NCBI GenBank assembly: GCA_028876695.1
Contig: JAGWRH010000009.1
Location: 1 to 5,969, forward strand
Source of the DNA: Acidobacteriota bacterium
GTDB lineage: Bacteria > Acidobacteriota > Terriglobia > Acidiferrales > UBA7541
Length of the DNA stretch: 5,969 nucleotides
Direction of reading: 5' to 3'
Below are positions 1-5,969 of this stretch, in pieces. The notes under the pieces were generated by a model. It made no database searches and was not told the origin of the DNA. It saw only the letters and a list, made by a program, of their open reading frames with translations. A program made the position numbers and the translations under genes. Each line of letters starts with the position of its first letter. The stretch's first letter is position 1.

Positions 1-1809
1 CAATATCCGTATTCGGTGATGACCGAACAGGCGCTGCAGTCGCTCGGAACGGCCGCGATCGCGGCCAATCAGCCGGCGGACGGCGTCGCCGCCCTCGAGG
101 CTTACGCCGGAACGCGGAATTCGTCGCAACTGCTTCTCCTGCGCGGCGAACTGCGCGAGAAAGCAGGCAAGCCGCTCGACGCCGCGGCCGATTATAAAGC
201 CGTGTACACGCGCTTCCCGCTGAGCGATCAGGCGCGCGATGCGGGGGGAAAGCTGGCCACCTTGAGCGCTACGCTCGGCGCGCAGCTGCAGCCCCTTCCG
301 ACTGACACACGGCTGGCCCGCGCGTCCAAACTTTTCGAGGCGCGGCAGTGGAGCGACGCGCGCAACGAATACAACATGCTCACGCCCCTGCTCACAGCGC
401 AGGAACTCGAGCGCGCGCAAGTCCGCGCCCTGGAATGCGACGTGGAGATGGGTGGCGACCCCGCCTCTCTTGCCGCGCGAAAGGTCGCCGACCCCGATAT
501 TGAAGCTGAACGAGATTACACACTGGCCGATTACTACCGCGGCGCGCAGAACGAAGCTCAAATGATCGCTGCCGTGGAAGCGGCGGCATCGAATGCGCCA
601 ACGAGTTCGTGGACCGAGCGCGCTCTGTTTCTCGCCGGGAACTTCTACTGGGTGAATCTCCAGCGCGACAAGGCATCCTCGTATTACGCGCGCGTTGCCG
701 AACAATTCCCCTCGTACCCGGAAGCCGATTCGGCGCTGTGGCGCGTGGCCTGGACCTCGGTGTTGAAGCGCGATCCGGACGCGGCATCGAAACTCGAAGC
801 GCATCTGAAGCGCTTTCCGAATTCACAATACACGCCCGACACGCTGTACTGGCTCGGCCGCCTGGCCGAGGAATCGAAGGAGCCGTCGCGCGCCAGAGCG
901 TTCTACGGCAAGCTCGAAACGCGCTTTTCGCAGACCTATTTCGCGAATCTGGCCGCGAAGCGGATGCGCATCCTGGGCCGCGGGCCCAAATTGCACGATG
1001 CGGACGGTGTGCTCGCTCTGATCCCGCCAGTCCCCGCGTCCATGTCGATGGACGATCCGCCCTCGTCCGATGCGGATATCCGCCGCGCCCGCGCCGCCGC
1101 GCTGCGTACGATCGCTTTCGATACCTCGGCTGTGATGGAATTGCGCGCGGCGTATGCCACCTCGCATCAGCCGAAGCTTTTGCTGGAAGCGGCTCAGGAA
1201 GCGGTGCGCGCTGGGCACGTCGGCGTAGCCATCGTGCTCGCGCGGGAGTTGTATCCGCAGCTCGAGTCGCGCCCGCTCGCCGATGTGCCGCGCGCCATTT
1301 GGCTTGCTGCGTATGCGCTGCCGTATCGAAGCTCAATCGCGCATTGGTCCGCGAGCAAACGCCTCGATCCGATGCTGGTGGCGGGGCTGATCCATCAGGA
1401 ATCGGCCTTCGATCCGCAAGCTGTATCCGACGCCAACGCCTACGGTCTGATGCAGCTGATTCCGTCCACCGCTCATAGGCTCGCGCGTCAGCAGGGACTC
1501 CGCTTTTCCCAGCTCCAATTGACCGAACCCGATTACAATGTGCGGCTGGGTACCGCTTACCTCGCTAACTTGCGCAACCAATTTGGAAGTCTCGAAGAAG
1601 TTCTGGCCGCGTACAATGCGGGCGAGGATCGCGTGACGCAATGGACCGCTGGACAAAATTATCGCGAGCCGGCCGAATTTGTGGACTCAATCCCGTTTTC
1701 GGAGACGCGAGACTACGTCGAAATCGTGGCGCGCAACGCGGCCATCTACCGGCGCCTGTATCTCGCCAGAAGCGAATCCCGTGAAGCCAGCAAACAGCAC
1801 AGCGATTAG
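1..1809 (+). CDS. Soluble lytic murein transglycosylase (Slt70-like, GH23), 5'-partial
   Basis: This enzyme cleaves the MurNAc-GlcNAc bond of peptidoglycan non-hydrolytically, leaving 1,6-anhydro-MurNAc ends, and would act in the periplasm in cell-wall turnover. The frame is open from base 1 (first codons read QYPYS), so the GTG/ATG pair at 16/19 is probably internal and the true start and signal peptide lie outside the window. 602 residues are visible. Roughly residues 1-430 are Ala/Arg-rich helical TPR-like repeats resembling the Slt superhelical U-domain. The C-terminal catalytic domain (about 450-590) shows the family signatures: HQESAF with the presumed catalytic Glu467, YGLMQLIPSTA at 481-491, AYNAGE at 537-542, and IPFSETRDYV at 564-573, typical of the Slt70/MltE-type end of the domain. 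Visible length is close to Slt70 (about 645 residues), so little seems missing. The 3' end overlaps the downstream aminotransferase, suggesting an operon. Family assignment is firm; exact substrate preference cannot be read. Confidence 0.93.
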   Translation, partial: QYPYSVMTEQALQSLGTAAIAANQPADGVAALEAYAGTRNSSQLLLLRGELREKAGKPLDAAADYKAVYTRFPLSDQARDAGGKLATLSATLGAQLQPLPTDTRLARASKLFEARQWSDARNEYNMLTPLLTAQELERAQVRALECDVEMGGDPASLAARKVADPDIEAERDYTLADYYRGAQNEAQMIAAVEAAASNAPTSSWTERALFLAGNFYWVNLQRDKASSYYARVAEQFPSYPEADSALWRVAWTSVLKRDPDAASKLEAHLKRFPNSQYTPDTLYWLGRLAEESKEPSRARAFYGKLETRFSQTYFANLAAKRMRILGRGPKLHDADGVLALIPPVPASMSMDDPPSSDADIRRARAAALRTIAFDTSAVMELRAAYATSHQPKLLLEAAQEAVRAGHVGVAIVLARELYPQLESRPLADVPRAIWLAAYALPYRSSIAHWSASKRLDPMLVAGLIHQESAFDPQAVSDANAYGLMQLIPSTAHRLARQQGLRFSQLQLTEPDYNVRLGTAYLANLRNQFGSLEEVLAAYNAGEDRVTQWTAGQNYREPAEFVDSIPFSETRDYVEIVARNAAIYRRLYLARSESREASKQHSD

Positions 1810-2971
1810 GCCGGACCTCTCGGACAAAGCGGCCCGGTTCACCGAGTCCGTCATTCGCGAAATGACGCGCCTGGCGATTGCGCACAGCGCCGTGAATCTC
1901 TCGCAAGGATTTCCCGATTTTCCGGCCCCCGAGGAAATCAAGCGCGCGGCGCAGGAAGCCATCGCGCGCGACGTGAACCAATACGCCATCACCTGGGGCG
2001 CGAAAGCGTTTCGCAACGCCATCGCCGAAAAATTCGGGCGGACGCAGGGCGTGCGCGTCGATCCGGAGCGCGAGATCACCGTGTGCTGCGGCTCGACCGA
2101 GGCGATGATCTCGTCGATGCTGGCCATCATCAATCCGGGCGATGAAGTGGTCGTTTTCGAACCGTTTTACGAGAACTACGGGCCGGACGCGATTCTTTCC
2201 GGAGCGGCGCCGCGTTTCGTGAAGCTCCAGCCGCCCGATTGGACGTTCGATCCCGAAGAGTTGGCCGCGGCGTTCGGACCGCGCACGAAGGCGATTATCC
2301 TGAACACGCCGAATAATCCCACCGGCAAAGTTTTCGAGCGCGCGGAACTCGAAAGCATCCGCGATCTCTGCGTCCGATGGAACGCCTTCGCCATCACCGA
2401 CGAGATTTACGAGCATATGCTCTACGATGGCGCCCGGCACATTTCTCCGGCGGCGATCGAGGGATTAGCCGATCGCACGATCACCATCAACGCGCTTTCG
2501 AAAACGTACTGCGTAACCGGCTGGCGCGTCGGCTGGGCCATCGCGCCCCCCGATGCGACCGCGGCGATTCGCAAGGTGCACGATTTCATGACCGTGGGCG
2601 CGGCGGCGCCGCTGCAGGAGGCGGGAGTCGTGGCCATGGGCTTTCCCGCGGATTATTACGAAAAGCTCGCCCGCGACTATCTGATCCGCCGCGATCGTTT
2701 GCTGGGCATATTGACCGAAGCGGGATTTCGCTGCTTCAAGCCCCGCGGGGCCTACTACATCATGACCGATATTTCCGCGTTCGGCTTTCCCGATGACGTG
2801 GCGTTCGCGAAATATCTGGTGAAGGAAATCGGCGTCGCCGCCGTGCCGGGCTCGAGTTTCTACCGCCACGCGGCCGACGGCAAAAATCATCTGCGCTTCA
2901 CATTCTGCAAAAAGGAAGCTACGCTGCAAGCCGCCGCCGAGCGATTGGCGAAACTGAAGGCGCGGGTCTAG
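1781..2971 (+). CDS. PLP-dependent aminotransferase class I/II (kynurenine/methionine aminotransferase-like)
   Basis: A fold-type I aminotransferase that should transfer an amino group from an amino acid to a 2-oxo acid through pyridoxal phosphate in the cytoplasm. Numbered from GTG 1781 (396 residues, normal for the family), visible motifs are LSQGFPDFPAP near the N-terminus, GSTEA at 104-108 (PLP-phosphate region), NNPTGK at 178-183 with Asn179 contacting the cofactor, DEIY at 207-210 with Asp207 pairing with the pyridine nitrogen, SKTYCVTGWRVGW with Schiff-base Lys241 and phosphate-binding Arg249, VPGSSF near the C-terminus, and Arg372 in LRFTF for the substrate carboxylate. All key residues are intact. 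The pattern best resembles the KAT/YbdL subgroup, but substrate (Met, Gln, Kyn, aromatic or Asp) is not decidable. The frame is open back to TTG 1679, which would place about 100 bp inside the transglycosylase domain; GTG 1781, with a weak AGAAG at 1768-1772, puts the start at the expected place. The next in-frame ATG (1862) would cut conserved N-terminal sequence. Confidence 0.92.
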   Translation: MKPANSTAIRPDLSDKAARFTESVIREMTRLAIAHSAVNLSQGFPDFPAPEEIKRAAQEAIARDVNQYAITWGAKAFRNAIAEKFGRTQGVRVDPEREITVCCGSTEAMISSMLAIINPGDEVVVFEPFYENYGPDAILSGAAPRFVKLQPPDWTFDPEELAAAFGPRTKAIILNTPNNPTGKVFERAELESIRDLCVRWNAFAITDEIYEHMLYDGARHISPAAIEGLADRTITINALSKTYCVTGWRVGWAIAPPDATAAIRKVHDFMTVGAAAPLQEAGVVAMGFPADYYEKLARDYLIRRDRLLGILTEAGFRCFKPRGAYYIMTDISAFGFPDDVAFAKYLVKEIGVAAVPGSSFYRHAADGKNHLRFTFCKKEATLQAAAERLAKLKARV

Positions 2972-3008
2972 CTCTTCTTCCGCGGACCGCTTCCCGCTCC
3001 ATGGACTA

Positions 3009-4403
3009 TCACCCTAAATCCACCGTTTGCTTGTATTCCGGAATCGTGACCGGCCAGTGGAACTTCTGCGCGACCGCATCGCGCAGCCCGTTGAGTCCAG
3101 TGGGTTCGCCGTGGACCAGGAATAGCTGGCGCGGCGGCGCCTGAAATCCGGAAAGCCAGCGCAGCAGTTCGCTTCGGCCGGCGTGCGCGGAAAGCTGGCT
3201 GATTTCGACGATCTGCGCGCGCACCGGAACTTCTTCGCCGTGAATCTTCAGGTATTTTGCGCCATCGAGCAGCGCCCGCCCGCCGGTTCCTTCGCCCTGG
3301 TATCCGACGATGAGGACGGAGCTGCGCGAATCGGGTAGCCGCCGCGCCAGATGGTGCAGGATGCGTCCGCCGGTGATCATGCCGCTGGCCGAGATGATGA
3401 TGCAGGGCGAAACGACGTCGTTAATTTTTTTCGAGTCTTCCACCGTTCGCGTCATGTGAACTTCATGGACGTTCAGCGGATCGTGATGGCCCTGTTTTTC
3501 CGCGGCCGTAAAATCCAGATCGTGGTCTTCCTGGTGCTTTTCGTAAAGGCTGGTGACGCTGATGGCCATCGGGCTATCGACATAGGTCGGCAGGCGCGGA
3601 ATGCGGCCCTGCTCCTCGAGTTGGCGCAGGTAATAGAGCAAAGTCTGCGTGCGCCCGACGGCGAACGCGGGAATCACCACCGCGCCTCCGCGTTTGGCGG
3701 TGCGGTTGATCACGTCGGCAAGTTCGTCCGCCACGTTGCCGGCGGGGTGATCGCGGTCTCCGTAGGTCGATTCGCAGAGGACGTAATCCGCGCGCGCCGG
3801 CGATTCCGGATCTTTCAAAATCGGCTGATCGTAGCGCCCGATGTCGCCCGAAAAGACGACCAGAGTTTGTTTGCCATTCTCGGTGATGGCCAATTCAATC
3901 CAGGAGGAGCCGAGGATGTGCCCGGCATCGTGAGGGCGAGCCGAAAATTCCGGGCTGATTTTGAAATCGCCGGCGCGCGGAATGGGGCGGAATTGCCGCA
4001 GAGCGTTCTGCGATTCCTCGAGGGTATAGAGCGGCAGCGGCGGTTTGTGCCGGCTATAACCCTTTTGGGCGGCGTAGTGCGCGTCTTCTTCCTGCAGGTG
4101 AGCGGAATCGGGCAGTAGGAGCTGGCAAAGGTCCGCCGTGGCGGGATTGGAAAAGATAGGGCCGCGGAAGCCGTCGCGAACCAACCTCGGCAGGTAGCCG
4201 GTGTGGTCGATATGCGCGTGCGTCAGCAGCACCCAGTCGATCGTCGCCGGATCGATGGTCAGGCGCTCCCAGTTTCGCTGCCGAAGCTCGCGCGTGCCCT
4301 CGAATAGCCCGCAATCCACCAAAAGGCGCTTTCCCGCGGCTTCGACGAGATATTTCGATCCGGTAACGGTGCCTGCGGCTCCGAGAAAAGTTATCTTGGC
4401 CAT
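3009..4403 (-). CDS. Metallo-beta-lactamase/beta-CASP ribonuclease (CPSF73/TTHA0252-like)
   Basis: Predicted zinc-dependent RNA nuclease, cytoplasmic, of the bacterial/archaeal beta-CASP group related to CPSF-73 and Thermus TTHA0252, likely in RNA processing or decay. The 464-residue protein from ATG 4403 has the full order of motifs: FLGAAGTVTGS at 6-16; motif 1 Asp30; motif 2 HAHIDH at 62-67; motif 3 His162 in GHILGS; motif 4 Asp187 in SGDIG; then beta-CASP motif A Glu211 in ESTYGDR, motif B His407 in SAHAGR and motif C His431 in LVHGE. The GYQGEGTGGR stretch (367-376) and the RMMBL-type C-terminus (about 378-435) are also typical. All metal ligands are present, so it should be active. The frame stays open far upstream, with possible in-frame ATGs at 4430, 4475 and 4493, but homology begins at residue 3-4 of the chosen start, although no clear Shine-Dalgarno precedes it. 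It converges on the aminotransferase (37-bp gap) and diverges from the PEBP gene. RNA versus DNA substrate is inferred from the family. Confidence 0.93.
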   Translation of the reverse strand: MAKITFLGAAGTVTGSKYLVEAAGKRLLVDCGLFEGTRELRQRNWERLTIDPATIDWVLLTHAHIDHTGYLPRLVRDGFRGPIFSNPATADLCQLLLPDSAHLQEEDAHYAAQKGYSRHKPPLPLYTLEESQNALRQFRPIPRAGDFKISPEFSARPHDAGHILGSSWIELAITENGKQTLVVFSGDIGRYDQPILKDPESPARADYVLCESTYGDRDHPAGNVADELADVINRTAKRGGAVVIPAFAVGRTQTLLYYLRQLEEQGRIPRLPTYVDSPMAISVTSLYEKHQEDHDLDFTAAEKQGHHDPLNVHEVHMTRTVEDSKKINDVVSPCIIISASGMITGGRILHHLARRLPDSRSSVLIVGYQGEGTGGRALLDGAKYLKIHGEEVPVRAQIVEISQLSAHAGRSELLRWLSGFQAPPRQLFLVHGEPTGLNGLRDAVAQKFHWPVTIPEYKQTVDLG

Positions 4404-4541
4404 AAGCGGCGTATTGTACGGCAGCGGCATCAATCGGGCGCCAGGATTTTGAAAGTTTGCGTGCGTAAGCTGCATCGCGTTTTCGCGAGCCATGCTGCGT
4501 ACACGTGGATTGCGGAGGGGTTTCGGCACGGATAACGGGAT

Positions 4542-4547
4542 TATAGT
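4542..4547 (+). promoter_or_regulatory. Candidate -10 box (TATAGT) for the PEBP gene
   Basis: TATAGT is the best sigma70-like -10 match in the divergent region on the plus strand. It lies about 54 bp before the ATG at 4602, in an A/T-richer patch. The upstream sequence holds only a poor -35 candidate (TTTCGG at 4521-4526, 15-bp spacing). The match could be chance. Confidence 0.25.
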
Positions 4548-4590
4548 GGCCAGTAAGCCAAGGCGGGCGGCCGCGAAGTAGAATTGGCGC

Positions 4591-4595
4591 AGGAG
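4591..4595 (+). promoter_or_regulatory. Ribosome binding site AGGAG for the PEBP gene
   Basis: AGGAG with a 6-nt spacer to ATG 4602 is the clearest Shine-Dalgarno sequence in the window. It decides the start: the upstream in-frame TTG at 4584 lies before this site and would make the motif coding. Confidence 0.8.
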
Positions 4596-4601
4596 CGAAG
4601 C

Positions 4602-5063
4602 ATGGCACTGCAACTGAGCTCGAGAGCTTTTCGTGACGGACAGCCGATACCGAAAAAATACACATGCGATGGGCAGGACGTCTCGCCGGATTTGGCGTGG
4701 AGCGGCGCGCCGGAGGAGACGAAAAGCCTGGCGCTGATTGTCGATGACCCGGATGCGCCCGCGGGCGTTTGGGTCCATTGGGTGTTGTACGACTTGCCGG
4801 CCGAAACCCGCGAGTTGCCGGAGGGAACTCCGAAAGACCGCGAGCTGCGCAACGGGGCGCGCCAGGGCAAGAACGACTTCGGGAAGATCGGTTACAACGG
4901 GCCGTGTCCGCCGAGCGGGCCGGCGCACCGTTATTTCTTCAAGCTCTACGCACTTCGGGAGAAAACTGGACTCGGCGGGGGCGCCAGCAAAGCGGATCTG
5001 GAACGCGCCATGAAGGGAAAAATCGCGGGACAGGCCACGCTCACTGGAAAATTCGGCCGGTAG
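4602..5063 (+). CDS. YbhB/YbcL family PEBP (Raf kinase inhibitor-like) protein
   Basis: A 153-residue phosphatidylethanolamine-binding-protein fold, the usual size for bacterial YbhB/YbcL proteins. Diagnostic pieces are all present: YTCDGQDVSPDLAW near residues 20-33, DDPDAP at 48-53 followed by HW at 59-60, and the ligand-pocket loop GPCPPSG at 100-106 followed by HRYFF at 109-113. These residues line the conserved anion/phosphate-binding pocket in PEBP structures. No signal peptide or membrane segment is visible, so it is probably cytoplasmic. The biochemical role of bacterial members is poorly defined; kinase inhibition is known for eukaryotic relatives and should not be assumed here. It is transcribed alone, divergent from the beta-CASP nuclease and convergent with the TonB-domain gene, so context gives no partner. 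Several sampled 60-bp stretches are about 65-70% GC by hand count, higher than in the gene that follows. Confidence 0.93.
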   Translation: MALQLSSRAFRDGQPIPKKYTCDGQDVSPDLAWSGAPEETKSLALIVDDPDAPAGVWVHWVLYDLPAETRELPEGTPKDRELRNGARQGKNDFGKIGYNGPCPPSGPAHRYFFKLYALREKTGLGGGASKADLERAMKGKIAGQATLTGKFGR

Positions 5064-5095
5064 CGAGCGCGTTTTCTGCGCGCTGCAGAGCGGCC
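5055..5095. terminator. Imperfect inverted repeat between convergent stops
   Basis: AGCGCG (5066-5071) and CGCGCT (5079-5084) form a perfect 6-bp stem with a 7-nt loop. GGCCG (5055-5059) and CGGCC (5091-5095) can add an outer 5-bp stem across a symmetric 6-nt internal loop. The structure spans the PEBP stop codon and ends just before the TonB-domain gene's stop, a plausible place for a bidirectional terminator. No T-run follows on either strand, so it is not a canonical intrinsic terminator. Confidence 0.3.
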
Positions 5096-5968
5096 CTACA
5101 TGAGTGAGTAAATAATCTGGACTTGGGTATGAACGGCCAACGGTTCGCCTGGAAATAGAAACGCCCTGTACTTCCAAGCTCGAACAGCGCGCAACGCGGA
5201 TTCCCGCAGTCCCTCGGGGCCACTTACGACGTGAAGATTCTTGGTGTTGCCGTCCTTATCCACGGTGACATCAATCAAGACTGTTCCCTCGATGTGCGAA
5301 AGCTTCGCCATCGGCGGATAGACCGGAAGAAGCTGCAGTATGAGCAGGTTCGGCGCTTCGATCTGCGGCAAAGAGATGGGCTCGACAATGGGAATTGCGG
5401 CAGCCGGCACAGTCAAGTCGGGGATGCGGCTCACCGCGAGGGGCTCGATCAAGTCCACGTGCAGGCTGAATCCGATTTTTCCCCGATCGATGCTGCGAAT
5501 CGTGCGAGCGATATATTGTCCTTCAAACAAAACGATATCGCTGTACTCCGTTTGGCTTTGACCGTTCGACGAAACAGTTATGCGCAGCATCGGCTGGGTA
5601 GGTTCAAAACAATACGCGCCCGCGATGGGCATAACGCCGGGTGATTGCAGCGTCAGGCATTCGAGATTCGCAGTGCCCAGCGAGACGGATTTCTTTCCGA
5701 GATGGAGGCCGAGCCCGCCGATGCCTCCGGGGATCGGGCTGATCAGGGAATCATGAATGAGGAACTCGGACTTATTGGGCCAATCATGATCTCCGACGCG
5801 ATAAAGGCCGCGATCAGTGCTGAGCTCGGTTTCGCTGAACTGGGGGCTGGAGAAGGTTCGCTTGAAGCGCGTAGGCGAGAGCCAGAATTCTTCGAAGGTC
5901 CCTTGGGGTTCTGGTTGGCCGGTATGGTCATACAGCTGGTACGTTGCTCTGATGTGCCACGGATCTAA
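5096..5968 (-). CDS. TonB C-terminal-domain protein with acidobacterial-type N-terminal module, 5'-partial
   Basis: Reading the minus strand from 5968 gives 290 uninterrupted residues ending at TAG 5096-5098, so the gene starts beyond the right edge. The ATG at 5632 is residue 113 of the visible part and falls inside conserved-looking sequence. The last approx. 75 residues (217-290) are a TonB_C domain: YPPMAK, GTVLIDVTVDKDG, SGPEGLRESALRAVRAWKY, then a beta-strand end. Before it lies a Pro-rich linker (about 175-206, with spaced IP, VP, EP and LP pairs). The N-terminal part begins with PWHIRATYQLYD followed by GTFEEFW and includes CFEPTQPMLR; I recall similar modules in acidobacterial proteins annotated as energy transducer TonB, function undefined. 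True TonB carries energy from ExbB/ExbD to outer-membrane receptors, but no membrane anchor is visible here (the N-terminus is missing) and no ExbB/D or receptor gene is adjacent, so that role is unproven. A hand count over 5101-5940 gives about 56% GC, lower than the PEBP gene. Confidence 0.85.
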   Translation of the reverse strand, partial: LDPWHIRATYQLYDHTGQPEPQGTFEEFWLSPTRFKRTFSSPQFSETELSTDRGLYRVGDHDWPNKSEFLIHDSLISPIPGGIGGLGLHLGKKSVSLGTANLECLTLQSPGVMPIAGAYCFEPTQPMLRITVSSNGQSQTEYSDIVLFEGQYIARTIRSIDRGKIGFSLHVDLIEPLAVSRIPDLTVPAAAIPIVEPISLPQIEAPNLLILQLLPVYPPMAKLSHIEGTVLIDVTVDKDGNTKNLHVVSGPEGLRESALRAVRAWKYRAFLFPGEPLAVHTQVQIIYSLM

Positions 5969-5969
5969 G

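Larger units (their letters stand above)
4404..4601. promoter_or_regulatory. Divergent intergenic region between nuclease and PEBP genes
   Basis: These 198 bp separate two divergently transcribed genes and should contain both promoters. I see no convincing gene in it and no strong operator-like palindrome. If the nuclease really starts at one of the upstream in-frame ATGs (4430, 4475 or 4493), its left part would be coding. On the minus strand, TACAAT (plus positions 4413-4418) sits only 9 nt before ATG 4403 and could be a -10 box giving a nearly leaderless mRNA, but there is no matching -35 hexamer, so this is weak. Confidence 0.5.

Noticed and set aside
16..21. GTG/ATG at 16-21 as the transglycosylase start
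   Set aside because: The frame is open to base 1, there is no ribosome binding site visible, and a signal peptide expected for a periplasmic enzyme is absent after this start.
392..1336. 314-codon minus-strand open frame inside the transglycosylase gene
   Set aside because: Its translation is Arg/Ala-rich low-complexity sequence with no recognisable motif, as expected antisense to a GC-rich gene with a clear family match.
609..1478. 289-codon plus-strand open frame in another frame of the transglycosylase gene
   Set aside because: Arg/Ala/Gly-rich with no domain; it overlaps the true catalytic-domain frame.
1565..2440. 291-codon minus-strand open frame across the transglycosylase/aminotransferase junction
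   Set aside because: It is antisense to two well-supported genes and shows no domain.
2972..3008. Possible terminator between aminotransferase and nuclease
   Set aside because: CCGCGG and nearby GC-rich bases give only tiny stems with too small loops and no T-run; nothing convincing.
4404..5177. Upstream extension of the nuclease frame by 258 codons
   Set aside because: It runs antisense through the whole PEBP gene, has no recognisable sequence, and the nuclease family homology starts right at ATG 4403.
5645..5968. 107-codon plus-strand open frame at the right edge
   Set aside because: It is antisense to the N-terminal part of the TonB-domain protein, whose minus-strand reading is more protein-like.

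Overview
The window looks like ordinary chromosomal DNA from a GC-rich Gram-negative bacterium, most likely an acidobacterium (Acidobacteriota, Terriglobia-like). Two things support this: the TonB-domain protein at the right edge has a long N-terminal module that I associate with acidobacterial genomes, and the remaining genes are housekeeping-type proteins with high-GC codon usage. The taxonomic call is inference from family resemblance. No database search was run.

Layout, left to right. (1) <1-1809 (+): the 3' part of a soluble lytic murein transglycosylase (Slt70-like), cut by the left edge. (2) 1781-2971 (+): a class I/II PLP-dependent aminotransferase of the kynurenine/methionine aminotransferase type. 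Its likely GTG start overlaps the transglycosylase by 29 bp, so the two probably share a transcript. (3) 3009-4403 (-): a complete metallo-beta-lactamase/beta-CASP ribonuclease, convergent with the aminotransferase. (4) 4404-4601: a 198-bp divergent intergenic region that should hold promoters for both flanking genes. (5) 4602-5063 (+): a YbhB/YbcL-type PEBP (Raf-kinase-inhibitor-like) protein with a good Shine-Dalgarno sequence. (6) 5096->5968 (-): a TonB C-terminal-domain protein. Its reading frame stays open to the right edge, so the internal ATG at 5632 is not its real start. A small inverted repeat lies between the convergent stops of (5) and (6).

The genes do not form one pathway. Transglycosylase and aminotransferase look co-transcribed but have no obvious shared chemistry. 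The nuclease, the PEBP protein and the TonB-like protein each appear to be separate transcription units. I see no mobile element, CRISPR array, tRNA, rRNA or phage feature, and nothing that amounts to a new multi-gene system. The points most worth a second look are the uncharacterised N-terminal module of the TonB-domain protein, its lower GC content relative to its neighbour, and the overlapping start of the aminotransferase.
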